Assembly (NCBI RefSeq): GCF_002879855.1
Contig: NZ_PNYB01000004.1
Coordinates: 186,001-250,000 of the forward strand
Direction: 5' to 3'
DNA from: Trinickia soli
GTDB taxonomy: Bacteria; Pseudomonadota; Gammaproteobacteria; Burkholderiales; Burkholderiaceae
DNA length: 64,000 nucleotides
Of the stretch, positions 1 through 8,815 are shown piece after piece; the stretch's first letter is position 1; every line of letters starts with the position of its first letter. The notes under the pieces are model-generated. The model saw only the letters and a list, made by a program, of their open reading frames with translations. It ran no database searches and had not been told where the DNA came from. A program made the translations under genes and the position numbers.

Positions 1-930
1 GCTGCCGGTGCCGTGAAACCGCGTCATCTGCGACTCCCACGCCTCGACACGCATCGCATTCTGATGCTCGCCTCGGTCCCGAACGCCCCACGTATACGCA
101 CCTGTGTAGTCATACACTTCCCCCTGCGCCGGAACATCGTCACGGGGGCTGATCGCGCTCCTGATCTCTTTGTGCAAATCGGGCCGCTTGTAGTCGAACG
201 TACGCGTGGTCAGTTTCGCGCTTTGAATCTGCTGCTGCTCCTTCCATTGCGTGAAGCCGTCCACCTCTTCACGCAAGCCTGTCCGAATGAAGCGCACCGT
301 CCTCTGTTCAAGTTGCGGCACGAAGTACAGATCGTCCATCAGCACGAGCGTGTGCGACTTGCCGTCCTCTGCCTGCTCGAAGCGCCCAAATACTCCCGCC
401 TCTTCCAGGCTCCGATGCACGAAGTTCCAGTCGTCTTCCCATTGCACGCGATTCGAATACCGCGGCATCGCTTCGCGCAAATCGAAGCGATAAGCGCCTT
501 GCGCCTGAGGATGTTCGTCGAACACGTCGGCCACGATCTGCTCGCCCGTCTGCTCTTGCCAATCGCGCATATCACGACGCAACGGTAGGAAGCATATCCA
601 CGAAGAAAACCGCAATTGATAAAACGTGAGAAATCCGTCGCTACCCAAACGCGAGAACGTTTTCACATAACCGTGATAGGGCAGATACGAGCGATCGCCT
701 TGCCCAACCCACAACGTCACCGGCTGCGCAATCAGTGTCTTCAGTTCGATTCGATCGCCCTGCGAGGAAGCGACATCGACGATGAATTCATAATCACGCC
801 CGAGTCGAGACTTGCCCTTGACGTGTAACGGCACGAGCCAGTCTTCGCCAAGCGGCGTGTCGAGCCTGATCAAGCGATGATGTTGCGCATTCCCGTAGAA
901 CAATGCATCGAAAAGCACGGTGAACGCCAT
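1..930 (-). CDS. vgrG: Type VI secretion tip protein VgrG, N-terminal part (runs off left edge)
   Basis: Reading leftward from the ATG at 930 gives 310 codons with no stop, so the gene continues outside the window. The protein begins MAFTVLFDAL and carries the signature of the first VgrG/gp27-like domain, including a segment DDWNFVHRSLEEAGVFGRFE near residues 160-180 followed by a TLVLMDD strand. VgrG trimers form the puncture tip of the type VI secretion apparatus and often carry effectors at the C-terminus, which cannot be seen here. No other T6SS gene is in view, so this may be an orphan vgrG effector island. The family assignment is strong, but the full length and any effector domain are unknown. 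Confidence 0.88.
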   Translation of the reverse strand, partial: MAFTVLFDALFYGNAQHHRLIRLDTPLGEDWLVPLHVKGKSRLGRDYEFIVDVASSQGDRIELKTLIAQPVTLWVGQGDRSYLPYHGYVKTFSRLGSDGFLTFYQLRFSSWICFLPLRRDMRDWQEQTGEQIVADVFDEHPQAQGAYRFDLREAMPRYSNRVQWEDDWNFVHRSLEEAGVFGRFEQAEDGKSHTLVLMDDLYFVPQLEQRTVRFIRTGLREEVDGFTQWKEQQQIQSAKLTTRTFDYKRPDLHKEIRSAISPRDDVPAQGEVYDYTGAYTWGVRDRGEHQNAMRVEAWESQMTRFHGTGS

Positions 931-1091
931 GCCACGGCCCCTCGTTTATATTCGATTATTGAGCCGTGCATTCTAATCGAGCTTCCAGTCCCGTAACGCA
1001 GGACGCCAATCAAAATTCAGATTCTTCACCGTCCGGTATTTTTTTCGACCTGTTATTCAATAAGGTAATTCCGTCCATTTATGAAAAGATC

Positions 1092-1117
1092 GCGGCGCGC
1101 GCATAGCAGCGCGCCGC
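1092..1117 (-). terminator. Rho-independent terminator after the ggt-like gene
   Basis: Perfect 9-bp inverted arms (GCGGCGCGC at 1092-1100 and its complement at 1109-1117) flank an 8-base loop. On the minus strand the stem is followed by GATCTTTTCAT, a short U tract. It lies just past the stop of the leftward ggt-like gene and separates it from vgrG. Confidence 0.65.
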
Positions 1118-1125
1118 CCTTGCAC

Positions 1126-2772
1126 TCAAAACCCCGCCGCCAGCCCATCTCGTCGCGTATCGCTCGCGGCCACATATCCCCGCTCGGGCTCGTCATGCGA
1201 CAGCTTCCAAATATATTGGCCCGAGCCGAAATCCATATAGGGGTCGTCAATCGCTTTGATCTTGTGCCCACGCGCCTCGAGCGCACGGGCCACCCCGCGG
1301 TCGAAGGTCGATTCGATATCGAGCGTGAAATCGCGATTGACCTTCCAACGCGGTGCATCGCACGCGGCTTGAGGCTGCTGGCCGTAGTCGAGCATGCGCA
1401 CGATCGATTGCAGATGCCCCTGCGGCTGCATATCGCCCCCCATCACGCCGAAGCTCATCACCGGCATCCGCCGTCCATCGACGCGCTCGGTCACAAAGGC
1501 CGGGATGATCGTGTGAAACGGCCGCTTGCCGCCTTCGACGACGTTCGGCGAGCGCGGGTCCATCGAAAAGCCGCAGCCGCGGTTTTGCAGCGCGATGCCC
1601 GTATCCGGCACGACGACGCCCGAACCAAAGCCCATGTAGTTCGATTGAATGAAACTCACCATCATGCCGCGCTCGTCCGCGGCGCTGAGATAGATCGTTC
1701 CGCCCGCTCGCGGCATGCCGAAGGCGAACTGCGTCGCTCGTTTCGGATCGATCAGCGCCGCGCGCGACGCGAGGTAGGCGTCGTCAAGCATCTGTTCCGG
1801 CGTGACTTCCATCGCACGCGGATCGGCCACATAGCGGTAGACGTCCGCGAACGCGAGCTTCATCGCCTCGATCTGCAGATGCTGCGAATCGATGCCGTCG
1901 CGCGGCAAATCGCGCAGATTGAATCGCTCAAGGATGCCCAGCGCGATCAACGCCGCGATGCCTTGGCTGTTCGGCGGAATTTCGTGGACGGTGTAGCCGC
2001 GGTAGTCTTTGCCAATCGGCTCGACCCACATCGGCCGGTAATCGCCCAGATCGGCTTCGGTCATTGCCCCGCCGCCTTCCCGCGCGAACGCGGCGATGCG
2101 CGCGGCCGGCTCGCCTTCGTAAAATGCGCGCGGCCCTTGCGCGGCGAGCAGCCGCAGCGTCGTTGCATGACCGGGCAGGCGCACCAGTTCGCTCACGAGC
2201 GGCGCGCGGCCGTGCGGCATGAACGCCGCGGCGAAGCCCGGTTGATCCTTCAGTTCGGGCACGGCCGCGGCCCACTTCGCCGCGACGATGTTCGCCACCG
2301 CGTAGCCGCGCTCGGCAATGTCGATTGCGCTCGCCATCAAATCGCCGAACGGCAACGAGCCGAATCTGGCATGCAGCGCTTCCCAGCCCGCCACGACGCC
2401 CGGTACCGTGGCAGTATCCCAGCCACGCCTGGGTTGGATGGCGAGGCCGCCCGCCTCACCGTGGCGCCGCTTGAAATAGTCGACGCTCCATGCCGCCGGC
2501 GCCACGCCCGACGCATTCAGGCCGTGCAGCGTCGCGCCGTCCCAGACCAGGGCGAAAGCGTCGCCGCCCAGGCCGCACGAAACCGGCTCGACCACCGTCA
2601 GGACCGCTGCGGCTGCAATCGCGGCGTCGACGGCGTTGCCGCCCTGCCACAGCGCCCGCAGGCCCGCCTGGGCCGCCAGGGGATGGGAGGTCGATACGAC
2701 GTTGCGCGCGAACACGGGCAGGCGCGGCGTGGGGTATGGGTTGTGCCAATTGAACCGATTCATATGTCGCAT
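1126..2772 (-). CDS. ggt: Gamma-glutamyltransferase family protein (Ntn hydrolase)
   Basis: The 548-residue protein has the N-terminal NAVDAAIAAAAVLTVVEP block (about 46-63), the SCGLGGDAF block, and a GGT motif at about residues 357-359. Thr359 there would be the nucleophile released by autocatalytic cleavage into large and small subunits. No secretory signal peptide is visible, unlike periplasmic Ggt, so it may act in the cytoplasm, like other compact members of the family. The start is uncertain: an internal ATG three codons later (2763) sits at a better distance from a GGAA Shine-Dalgarno. It is transcribed divergently from glpR with only about 90 bp between them. The substrate cannot be told from sequence; glutathione or other gamma-glutamyl compounds are likely. 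Confidence 0.85.
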   Translation of the reverse strand: MRHMNRFNWHNPYPTPRLPVFARNVVSTSHPLAAQAGLRALWQGGNAVDAAIAAAAVLTVVEPVSCGLGGDAFALVWDGATLHGLNASGVAPAAWSVDYFKRRHGEAGGLAIQPRRGWDTATVPGVVAGWEALHARFGSLPFGDLMASAIDIAERGYAVANIVAAKWAAAVPELKDQPGFAAAFMPHGRAPLVSELVRLPGHATTLRLLAAQGPRAFYEGEPAARIAAFAREGGGAMTEADLGDYRPMWVEPIGKDYRGYTVHEIPPNSQGIAALIALGILERFNLRDLPRDGIDSQHLQIEAMKLAFADVYRYVADPRAMEVTPEQMLDDAYLASRAALIDPKRATQFAFGMPRAGGTIYLSAADERGMMVSFIQSNYMGFGSGVVVPDTGIALQNRGCGFSMDPRSPNVVEGGKRPFHTIIPAFVTERVDGRRMPVMSFGVMGGDMQPQGHLQSIVRMLDYGQQPQAACDAPRWKVNRDFTLDIESTFDRGVARALEARGHKIKAIDDPYMDFGSGQYIWKLSHDEPERGYVAASDTRRDGLAAGF

Positions 2773-2861
2773 TTCCGTTCTGAAAAGGATTCTTTCGCAA
2801 AAAGGCCGTTACACGAAGGTCTTACAATAGCGCTACTTTGACCGCCCCGTTGCCGCAAGCC

Positions 2862-3647
2862 ATGAGCCGAGACCCCCGCCTGAGCCTGAACGCCCGTCAA
2901 CAGGAATTGCTCGATTGGGTGCAGCGCGACGGCTTCGTGACGGTCGACGACCTGGCGTCCCACTTCGCCGTCACGCCGCAAACGATCCGCCGCGACGTCA
3001 ACTGGCTCGCGGACATGAACCTGCTGCGCCGCTATCACGGCGGCGCGAGCCTGCCGACGAGTTCGGAGAACGTCTCCTACTCGGCGCGCCAACGCATGTT
3101 CCACGACGAAAAGCGGCGCATCGCGACGCTTGTCGCCACCCACATTCCGGACCAGGCTTCACTCTTCATCAATCTGGGCACGACCACCGAGGAAGTCGCG
3201 CGAGCGCTCAATCGCCACCGCGGGCTGCGCGTCATCACGAACAACCTGAACGTCGCCAATATGATGAGCGGCTATCCCGAATGCGAGCTGCTGGTGACCG
3301 GCGGCATCGTACGGCCGTGGGACAAGGGCATCGTCGGCGAATTGGCCATCGATTTCATCCGGCAGTTCAAGGTCGACTTCGCGATCATTGGCACCTCGAG
3401 CATCGAACTCGACGGAACCCTGCGGGATTTCGACACGCGGGAAGTCCGTGTGTCGGAGGCGATCATCGAACATGCGCGGACGGTTTTTTTGGCCGCCGAC
3501 CATTCCAAATTCGGCCGCCCCGCCCTCGTGCGCCAAGGGCATCTGAACCAGATCGACGCACTGTTCACCGATCAGGCCGCGCCGGTGGAGATGCAAGAGA
3601 CGCTCGCGGCGGCGGGTACGCAGGTGTATGTTGCAGCCGCCGAATGA
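2862..3647 (+). CDS. glpR: DeoR-family repressor of glycerol genes
   Basis: The 261-residue regulator has an N-terminal helix-turn-helix (RQQELLDWVQRDGFVTVDDL, then VTPQTIRRDV) typical of DeoR proteins. The C-terminal sugar-phosphate sensor domain follows, with NLGTTTEEVA and TNNLNVA motifs (about residues 105-135) and AADHSKFGRPA near 215. E. coli GlpR binds glycerol-3-phosphate and represses glp genes. Placement about 1.15 kb upstream of glpD-glpK-glpF, and GlpR-like operators before glpD, support the same role here. The ATG at 2862 was preferred over an upstream TTG at 2838 because family members begin close to the HTH. Confidence 0.9.
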   Translation: MSRDPRLSLNARQQELLDWVQRDGFVTVDDLASHFAVTPQTIRRDVNWLADMNLLRRYHGGASLPTSSENVSYSARQRMFHDEKRRIATLVATHIPDQASLFINLGTTTEEVARALNRHRGLRVITNNLNVANMMSGYPECELLVTGGIVRPWDKGIVGELAIDFIRQFKVDFAIIGTSSIELDGTLRDFDTREVRVSEAIIEHARTVFLAADHSKFGRPALVRQGHLNQIDALFTDQAAPVEMQETLAAAGTQVYVAAAE

Positions 3648-3785
3648 CGACGCCGACACCCCTGCGGCCGCCTTATTCCATGCTGCATCGCACGCGAAAG
3701 TTCAAGTAAATTCGCGAAGTTGCGCTGACGAGCGAACCGCTTCTACTGCGCCCCGTTGTCAAAGGGAAAATTTTCAGGGGACGAT

Positions 3786-3845
3786 TTGGATATGAACGAT
3801 CGCTTGACTACACTCCAGTTCCCCGACGCACGCACGTAGTGCGTG
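3786..3845 (+). promoter_or_regulatory. Candidate sigma70 promoter and leader hairpin
   Basis: TTGGAT at 3786-3791 and TACACT at 3809-3814 are separated by exactly 17 bases, a good -35/-10 match. Fifteen bases downstream is a perfect 7-bp inverted repeat (CACGCAC 3829-3835, GTGCGTG 3839-3845) with a 3-base loop, which would sit in the 5' leader of the small gene at 3940. This is the only clear signal in the otherwise geneless 3648-3939 stretch. Confidence 0.45.
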
Positions 3846-3939
3846 TGCCGAGGCGATCGCTTTCCTACTCCCGATAGGTCGAGCGCACGGCAGCCGAAAC
3901 AACGCAGCCGAGGCAATCCAATTGCCCATGGAGAGAACA

Positions 3940-4137
3940 ATGCTGAGTCCGCATGAATTCGCCACGTTGCTACTCGTCAAGGACGCTCCCAATCAAGTCG
4001 AAATGGACCGCGAAGAACTCGACGCCCTGCTCGAACAACAACTCGTGCGGCTCGAAAGCCTCGGGTCGGGGCATCAGCAATGGCGCCTGACCGAGTCCGG
4101 CGACTCGGCAATCCGCGCCATCAAACGCTTCTCTTAG
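3940..4137 (+). CDS. Small conserved-looking hypothetical protein (65 aa)
   Basis: The ATG at 3940 follows GGAGAG by five bases, a strong ribosome binding site, and a sigma70-like promoter lies about 130 bp upstream. The protein is soluble and charged (MLSPHEFATLLLVKDAPNQV at the N-terminus) and has the spacing of a small winged-helix or DNA-binding fold: a predicted helix with DREELDALLEQQLV, then a hydrophilic turn and a WRLTESGDSAI strand/helix. The family is not recognised. The C-terminal LTESGDSAIRAI resembles the wing end of MarR/PadR-like winged helices, but this is inference from a short segment. Confidence 0.6.
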   Translation: MLSPHEFATLLLVKDAPNQVEMDREELDALLEQQLVRLESLGSGHQQWRLTESGDSAIRAIKRFS

Positions 4138-4192
4138 CTACCTCTCACTTCTTCGCGCCGCCTTCGGGCGGCGCGGCGCAGTGTGTGCGCGC

Positions 4193-4606
4193 TCAGCCTC
4201 CGCGCAAGGTCGGATCGACCTGCGCGCGCCAGTCGATCGCCTGCACTCGCTGAGCGTTGAAGTAGTCGGCCCATGCGCGCTGCGCATCCGGGCCGCCCGT
4301 CATGCGCATGCGGTAATGCGTGGCGATCCCGTTTTCGAACGCGCAATAGTCGGCCTGTGCCAGCTTGCCGTGGCGGTATGCCACGTAGGCGTCGAACAGT
4401 GCCGAATAGACCGACTGCGCGTCCGCACCATAGTCGGTCTCGGCGCCGCACATCGTTTGTAGCGCCGCGAAGCGCGACGAGCCCGAAGCCCCGCCAAGCC
4501 CCGGCCATTGCGCACAGCCTGCCGCCAAGGCCATCCCCCCCAACGCCACCGCATACGCGGCGCCCATCGCCCATCCACGCATCGAACCACGCATCGCGCA
4601 CCTCAT
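4193..4606 (-). CDS. Putative small lipoprotein of unknown function
   Basis: The 137-residue protein starts with an Arg/Met-rich n-region and a hydrophobic core ending in a lipobox (GGMALAAGC), so it is predicted to be lipidated at that Cys and anchored to the inner or outer membrane. The mature part contains FAALQTMCGAETDY and a segment rich in aromatic residues (YSALFDAYVAYRHGKLAQADY). The start at 4606 was chosen because GGAAA lies about eight bases upstream on the minus strand. It is convergent with the small gene at 3940 and divergent from glpD. The family is not recognised. Confidence 0.65.
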   Translation of the reverse strand: MRCAMRGSMRGWAMGAAYAVALGGMALAAGCAQWPGLGGASGSSRFAALQTMCGAETDYGADAQSVYSALFDAYVAYRHGKLAQADYCAFENGIATHYRMRMTGGPDAQRAWADYFNAQRVQAIDWRAQVDPTLRGG

Positions 4607-4665
4607 CGTCGTTTTTCCAGATGGTAGCCGCATATCGGAGCGGCATCGCCGCCGGCCGCTCAATA

Positions 4666-4736
4666 GTTCGAATACGAACCCGACAACCGCCCTTTACTTT
4701 TTCGAATATGTTCGTTAAATTTCGCAAACGAACATT
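4666..4736 (+). promoter_or_regulatory. GlpR-like operator cluster upstream of glpD
   Basis: Sites follow the known GlpR pattern TTCG-N4-CGAA. GTTCGAATACGAAC is at 4666-4679 and TTCGCAAACGAACATT at 4721-4736. The second overlaps a wider perfect 9-bp inverted repeat, ATGTTCGTT (4708-4716) and AACGAACAT (4727-4735). The half-site ATGTTCG matches the E. coli GlpR consensus. The cluster lies 63-133 bp upstream of the glpD start, as expected for repression by the GlpR encoded at 2862. Confidence 0.7.
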
Positions 4737-4798
4737 GATAGGTTCGTTTTATTCCGACGATAGCCGCAGGGCATCGGCGGGCATAGGAGACAGGGCAA

Positions 4799-6355
4799 GT
4801 GACGCAAGGCAGCCGGTACGATCTGCTCGTCGTGGGTGGCGGGATCAATGGCGCGGGTATCGCACGCGACGCCGCGGGACGCGGTCTGTCCGTGTTGCTC
4901 GTCGAGCAGGACGATCTCGCCTCGCATACGTCGTCCTCGAGCACGAAGCTGATTCACGGGGGGCTGCGCTACCTCGAGTACAAGGAGTTCGGCCTCGTGC
5001 GCAAGGCGCTTCAGGAACGCGAGACGCTACTGCGCGCCGCGCCGCACATCATGTGGCCGCTGCGCTTCGTGATGCCCCATATGCCGAACCTGCGGCCCGC
5101 CTGGCTCATTCGCGCGGGCTTGTTCCTTTACGATCATCTGGCCCGGCGCGAGTTGCTGCCGGGCTCACGCGGGATCGACATGCGGCGGCACGCCGCCGGG
5201 GAACCGCTCGTCGATTCGATCACCCGCGGCTTTGTCTATTCGGACGGCTGGGTCGACGACGCGCGCCTCGTCGTGCTCAACGCGCTCGATGCGTTCGAGC
5301 GCGGCGCCACCGTGCTCACGCGCACGAAACTCGTCGGCGCGGTCCGCGCCAGCGGCGAATGGCATGCCCGGTTGGAGCGCCCCGATGGCTCACGGCTCGA
5401 AGTCAGAGCCGGCGCGATCGCCAACGCGGCCGGACCCTGGGTCGGGGATCTGCTGCATGACGCGCTCGGGCGCGGCGCGCATCACAGCGTGCGCCTCGTC
5501 AAGGGCAGCCACATCGTGACGCGCCGGCTGTTCGACCACGATCACGCCTACATCTTCCAAAACCCCGACAAGCGAATCATTTTTGCCATCCCGTACGAGC
5601 GCGAGTTCACGCTGATCGGCACGACCGACGTCGAATATCACGGCGATCCGGCCGATGTCGCCATTACCGAGGACGAAACGCGCTATCTATGCGAGTCGAT
5701 CAATCGCTACTTCAAGCGCAAGATCACGCCGGCCGACGTCTGCTGGGCCTATTCGGGCGTGCGCCCGCTGCTTGAAGAAGAACGCGCCGACAACCCGTCC
5801 GCCGTGACGCGCGACTATCGGCTCGAACTGGACGCGAACAGCGGCGAGGCCCCGCTGCTGTCGGTCTTCGGCGGCAAGATCACGACGTTTCGCAAGCTTG
5901 CCGAAGAAGCCTTGGATCGTTTGTCCACGGTCATGCCGATCGCCAAAGGCGCATGGACGGCGGGCGCGCCGCTACCCGGCGGCGATATGGCCCACGCGAA
6001 GTTCGAACCATTCGCCGCGAAGTTCGCAAACGAACATTCGTGGCTGCCGGCCGATCTGGCCCGGCGCTATGCGCGCGCTTACGGCACGCGCGCACGCGCG
6101 CTGATCGGTTCGGCCAAAGCTTTGTCCGACCTGGGCCGCGAGTTTGCGCCCGGCCTGTTCGAACAGGAACTGCGCTATTTGCGCGACGTCGAGTGGGCGC
6201 GTTGCGCGCAAGACGTCCTTTGGCGGCGGTCGAAGATCGGTCTGCATCTGGCGCCCGCCATTTTGCAACCGGTCGCAAATGAGCTCGACGCCTGGTTCGC
6301 CCGTCATCCGGCGGCCGACACCCGGCAGCGCGCGCCTTCCGCGCTCGCCAGCTGA
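4799..6355 (+). CDS. glpD: Aerobic glycerol-3-phosphate dehydrogenase
   Basis: The 518-residue FAD enzyme oxidises sn-glycerol-3-phosphate to dihydroxyacetone phosphate at the inner membrane and passes electrons to quinone. It shows the N-terminal Rossmann FAD motif LLVVGGGINGAGIARDAA (about residues 9-26), the GlpD hallmark SSSSTKLIHGGLRYLEY, and a FAIPYEREFTLIGTTD strand. The C-terminal DAO_C domain includes the SVFGGKITTFRKLAE motif. The GTG start at 4799 follows AGGAGAC. It is the first gene of a glpD-glpK-glpF series and carries an internal GlpR-like operator at 6023. Confidence 0.96.
   Translation: MTQGSRYDLLVVGGGINGAGIARDAAGRGLSVLLVEQDDLASHTSSSSTKLIHGGLRYLEYKEFGLVRKALQERETLLRAAPHIMWPLRFVMPHMPNLRPAWLIRAGLFLYDHLARRELLPGSRGIDMRRHAAGEPLVDSITRGFVYSDGWVDDARLVVLNALDAFERGATVLTRTKLVGAVRASGEWHARLERPDGSRLEVRAGAIANAAGPWVGDLLHDALGRGAHHSVRLVKGSHIVTRRLFDHDHAYIFQNPDKRIIFAIPYEREFTLIGTTDVEYHGDPADVAITEDETRYLCESINRYFKRKITPADVCWAYSGVRPLLEEERADNPSAVTRDYRLELDANSGEAPLLSVFGGKITTFRKLAEEALDRLSTVMPIAKGAWTAGAPLPGGDMAHAKFEPFAAKFANEHSWLPADLARRYARAYGTRARALIGSAKALSDLGREFAPGLFEQELRYLRDVEWARCAQDVLWRRSKIGLHLAPAILQPVANELDAWFARHPAADTRQRAPSALAS
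6023..6038 (+). promoter_or_regulatory. Intragenic GlpR-like operator inside glpD
   Basis: The 16-mer TTCGCAAACGAACATT here is an exact copy of the operator core at 4721-4736 and keeps the TTCG-N4-CGAA symmetry. It encodes part of KFANEHS near residue 412. E. coli glpD is known to have GlpR operators within its coding region that repress at a distance, so a repression loop is plausible. Confidence 0.5.
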
Positions 6356-6481
6356 CGCGCAGCGAACCACGACACAAACAGAACAAGGCAGCACAACGCA
6401 GCACCCGTATGACCCGCGGCCCCCCGCCGGACCCGCGCGTTCGACGCGCGGCATATCACGACAACACATGGAGAAGAGACA

Positions 6482-7987
6482 ATGCAGGATCAATACATCC
6501 TCGCGCTGGACCAAGGCACCACGAGTTCGAGGGCGATGCTGTTCGACCGCAAGGGCAACATCGTGTCGGTCGCCCAAAAGGAGTTCCGCCAGATCTACCC
6601 GCAGCCGGGCTGGGTCGAACACGATCCGCAGGAGATCTGGTCGACGCAGGCCGGCGTCGCAGCCGAGGCCGTGACGCGCGCGGGCGTGAACGGCACCTCG
6701 ATCGCCGCCATCGGCATCACGAACCAGCGCGAGACGACCATCGTCTGGGATCGCGAGACGGGGCAACCCATCTACAACGCGATCGTCTGGCAGGACCGCC
6801 GCACGGCCGACCTATGCGACCAACTCAAAGCACAGGGCCTCGAACAGCAAGTGCGTGCGAAAACGGGACTGCCGATCGACGCGTATTTCTCTGCCACGAA
6901 AATCCGCTGGATTCTCGATAACGTCGATGGGGCGCGCGAGAAGGCGAGGCAAGGCAAGCTCGCGTTCGGCACCGTCGACAGCTGGCTCGTCTGGAATTTC
7001 ACCAAGCAGCAGTTGCACATCACCGACGTGACGAACGCGTCGCGCACGATGCTGTTCAACATCCATACGATGCAGTGGGACAGCGACCTGCTCGAAGCGC
7101 TCGACATCCCGCGCAGCATGCTGCCCGAAGTGCGCGCGTCGTCGGAGGTCTACGGCAATACGGTCACGACCGTCTTCGCCTCGAAGATTCCGATCGGCGG
7201 CATCGCCGGCGATCAACATGCCGCGCTGTTCGGACAGATGTGTACGAAGTCCGGCATGGTCAAGAACACCTACGGCACGGGCTGCTTCCTCGTGATGAAC
7301 ACGGGCGAAAAGCCGATCGAATCGAAGAACAATCTGGTCACGACCATCGCGTGGAAGATCGGCGACGAAGTCAATTACGCGCTCGAAGGCAGCATTTTCA
7401 TTGCGGGGGCGGTGGTGCAATGGCTGCGTGACGGCTTGGGCATCATCAAGAGCGCGTCGGAAATCGAAGCACTGGCCGGCAGCGTCGCACATTGCGACGG
7501 CGTCTATCTCGTGCCGGCGTTCGCCGGCCTCGGCGCACCGCATTGGAATCCACGCGCCCGCGGCACGCTGTTCGGCGTGACGCGCGGCACGACGAGCGCA
7601 CACATCGCCCGGGCGGCGCTCGATTCGATCGCCTATCAATCGCTCGACGTGCTCAAAGCCATGGAAGCCGACTCGGGCATCAAGATCGGCGAGTTGCGCG
7701 TCGACGGCGGCGCTTGCGCCAACAATCTGCTGATGCAGTTTCAGGCTGATCTGCTCGGCGTCGCGGCCGTGCGCCCGCGCATCAGCGAGACGACGGCGCT
7801 CGGCGCGGCTTATCTGGCCGGGCTCGCCGTGGGCTACTGGAGCAACGTCGGCGAACTCGAAAGTCAGTGGCAGCTCGATAGGCGGTTTTCGCCGGCGATG
7901 CAGCAGGCCGACGCGCGCAAATGCATTGCGGGCTGGCAGCGCGCCGTCACGGCCGCCAAAGCATGGGCCGACGCGGACGCCGTTTGA
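6482..7987 (+). CDS. glpK: Glycerol kinase
   Basis: The 501-residue FGGY-family kinase phosphorylates glycerol with ATP to sn-glycerol-3-phosphate in the cytoplasm. The N-terminal phosphate-binding loop [15 protein letters not shown], the GITNQRETT motif and the VWQDRRTA segment are all present. The C-terminal ATP domain has [14 protein letters not shown] and [19 protein letters not shown]. Length matches the usual 500 residues. It starts 126 bp after glpD with a GGAGAAGAGAC ribosome binding site and is followed by the channel gene glpF. Confidence 0.97.
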   Translation: MQDQYILALDQGTTSSRAMLFDRKGNIVSVAQKEFRQIYPQPGWVEHDPQEIWSTQAGVAAEAVTRAGVNGTSIAAIGITNQRETTIVWDRETGQPIYNAIVWQDRRTADLCDQLKAQGLEQQVRAKTGLPIDAYFSATKIRWILDNVDGAREKARQGKLAFGTVDSWLVWNFTKQQLHITDVTNASRTMLFNIHTMQWDSDLLEALDIPRSMLPEVRASSEVYGNTVTTVFASKIPIGGIAGDQHAALFGQMCTKSGMVKNTYGTGCFLVMNTGEKPIESKNNLVTTIAWKIGDEVNYALEGSIFIAGAVVQWLRDGLGIIKSASEIEALAGSVAHCDGVYLVPAFAGLGAPHWNPRARGTLFGVTRGTTSAHIARAALDSIAYQSLDVLKAMEADSGIKIGELRVDGGACANNLLMQFQADLLGVAAVRPRISETTALGAAYLAGLAVGYWSNVGELESQWQLDRRFSPAMQQADARKCIAGWQRAVTAAKAWADADAV

Positions 7988-8107
7988 TCGGCCGCGCCAT
8001 CGAACCCGGCAAACATGAAGCGCATGCGGGCCGAGCCGCTCAGCATGCGCCACACGAACTGACTCAACTCAGCACTCAATTTACATAGCCATTCCGGAGA
8101 CAACACT

Positions 8108-8815
8108 ATGTCGCCCCTGATTGCGGAATTCCTAGGCACGGCGCTGCTCGTGCTGCTCGGCAACGGCGCCGTCGCCAACGTGCTCCTCGCGCGCACCAAA
8201 GGCAAAGGCGCGGATCTTATCGTCATCGTCTGGGGTTGGGCCATGGCCGTGTTCGTGGCCGTCTACGTGACGGCTTCGTTCAGCGGCGCGCATTTGAATC
8301 CTGTCGTGACGGTCAGCCTCGCGCTGGCCGGCAAATTCGCCTGGAGCAAGGTGGCCGGCTACGTGACCGCCCAGATGCTCGGGGGCATGGCGGGCGCGTT
8401 CCTCGTCTGGCTCGCCTATCGCCAGCATTTTTCGACGACCGAAGACGCCGACGTCAAGCTCGCCTGCTTCTGCACGGCGCCGGCCATTCGCAGCGTGCCG
8501 CACAACGTGCTGACGGAGATGATCTGCACCTTCGTGCTGATTCTGGGCGTGCTGTACCTCGCTTCGCCGCAGGTGGGCCTCGGCGCACTCGATGCATTGC
8601 CCGTCGGCCTGCTCGTGCTCGGCATCGGCATCTCGCTGGGCGGCCCGACCGGTTATGCGATGAGCCCCGCGCGCGACCTCGCGCCGCGCCTGATGCACGC
8701 CTTGCTGCCGATCCCCGGCAAGCGCAGCAGCGATTGGCGCTATGCGTGGGTGCCTGTTTTCGGTCCGCTGGCCGGCGGCGCCATGGCGTCGTGGGTGTAC
8801 GTCCACGCGCACTGA
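8108..8815 (+). CDS. glpF: Aquaglyceroporin (glycerol facilitator) with altered NPA motifs
   Basis: The 235-residue MIP-family channel has six predicted membrane segments and admits glycerol for GlpK to trap. The two pore motifs are unusual: the first reads SGAHLNPVVT (NPV in place of NPA) and the second GYAMSPARDLAPR (SPA in place of NPA). The Arg after the second motif, part of the selectivity filter, is kept, as is the Asp that follows it and marks glycerol-type channels (RDL). Position directly after glpK supports the glycerol role. A distinct selectivity or a lineage-specific motif set is possible. Confidence 0.92.
   Translation: MSPLIAEFLGTALLVLLGNGAVANVLLARTKGKGADLIVIVWGWAMAVFVAVYVTASFSGAHLNPVVTVSLALAGKFAWSKVAGYVTAQMLGGMAGAFLVWLAYRQHFSTTEDADVKLACFCTAPAIRSVPHNVLTEMICTFVLILGVLYLASPQVGLGALDALPVGLLVLGIGISLGGPTGYAMSPARDLAPRLMHALLPIPGKRSSDWRYAWVPVFGPLAGGAMASWVYVHAH

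Noticed and set aside
13-588. Plus-strand frame at the left edge
   Set aside because: It lies opposite the continuous vgrG frame, which has recognisable family motifs.
1081-2841. Long open frame on the plus strand opposite the ggt-like gene
   Set aside because: It is a mirror of a GC-rich gene: the sequence is rich in Arg and His with no family features, and the minus-strand gene has clear motifs. Similar mirrored frames opposite ribB, MFS, lptD and the Atm1-type gene were also discarded.
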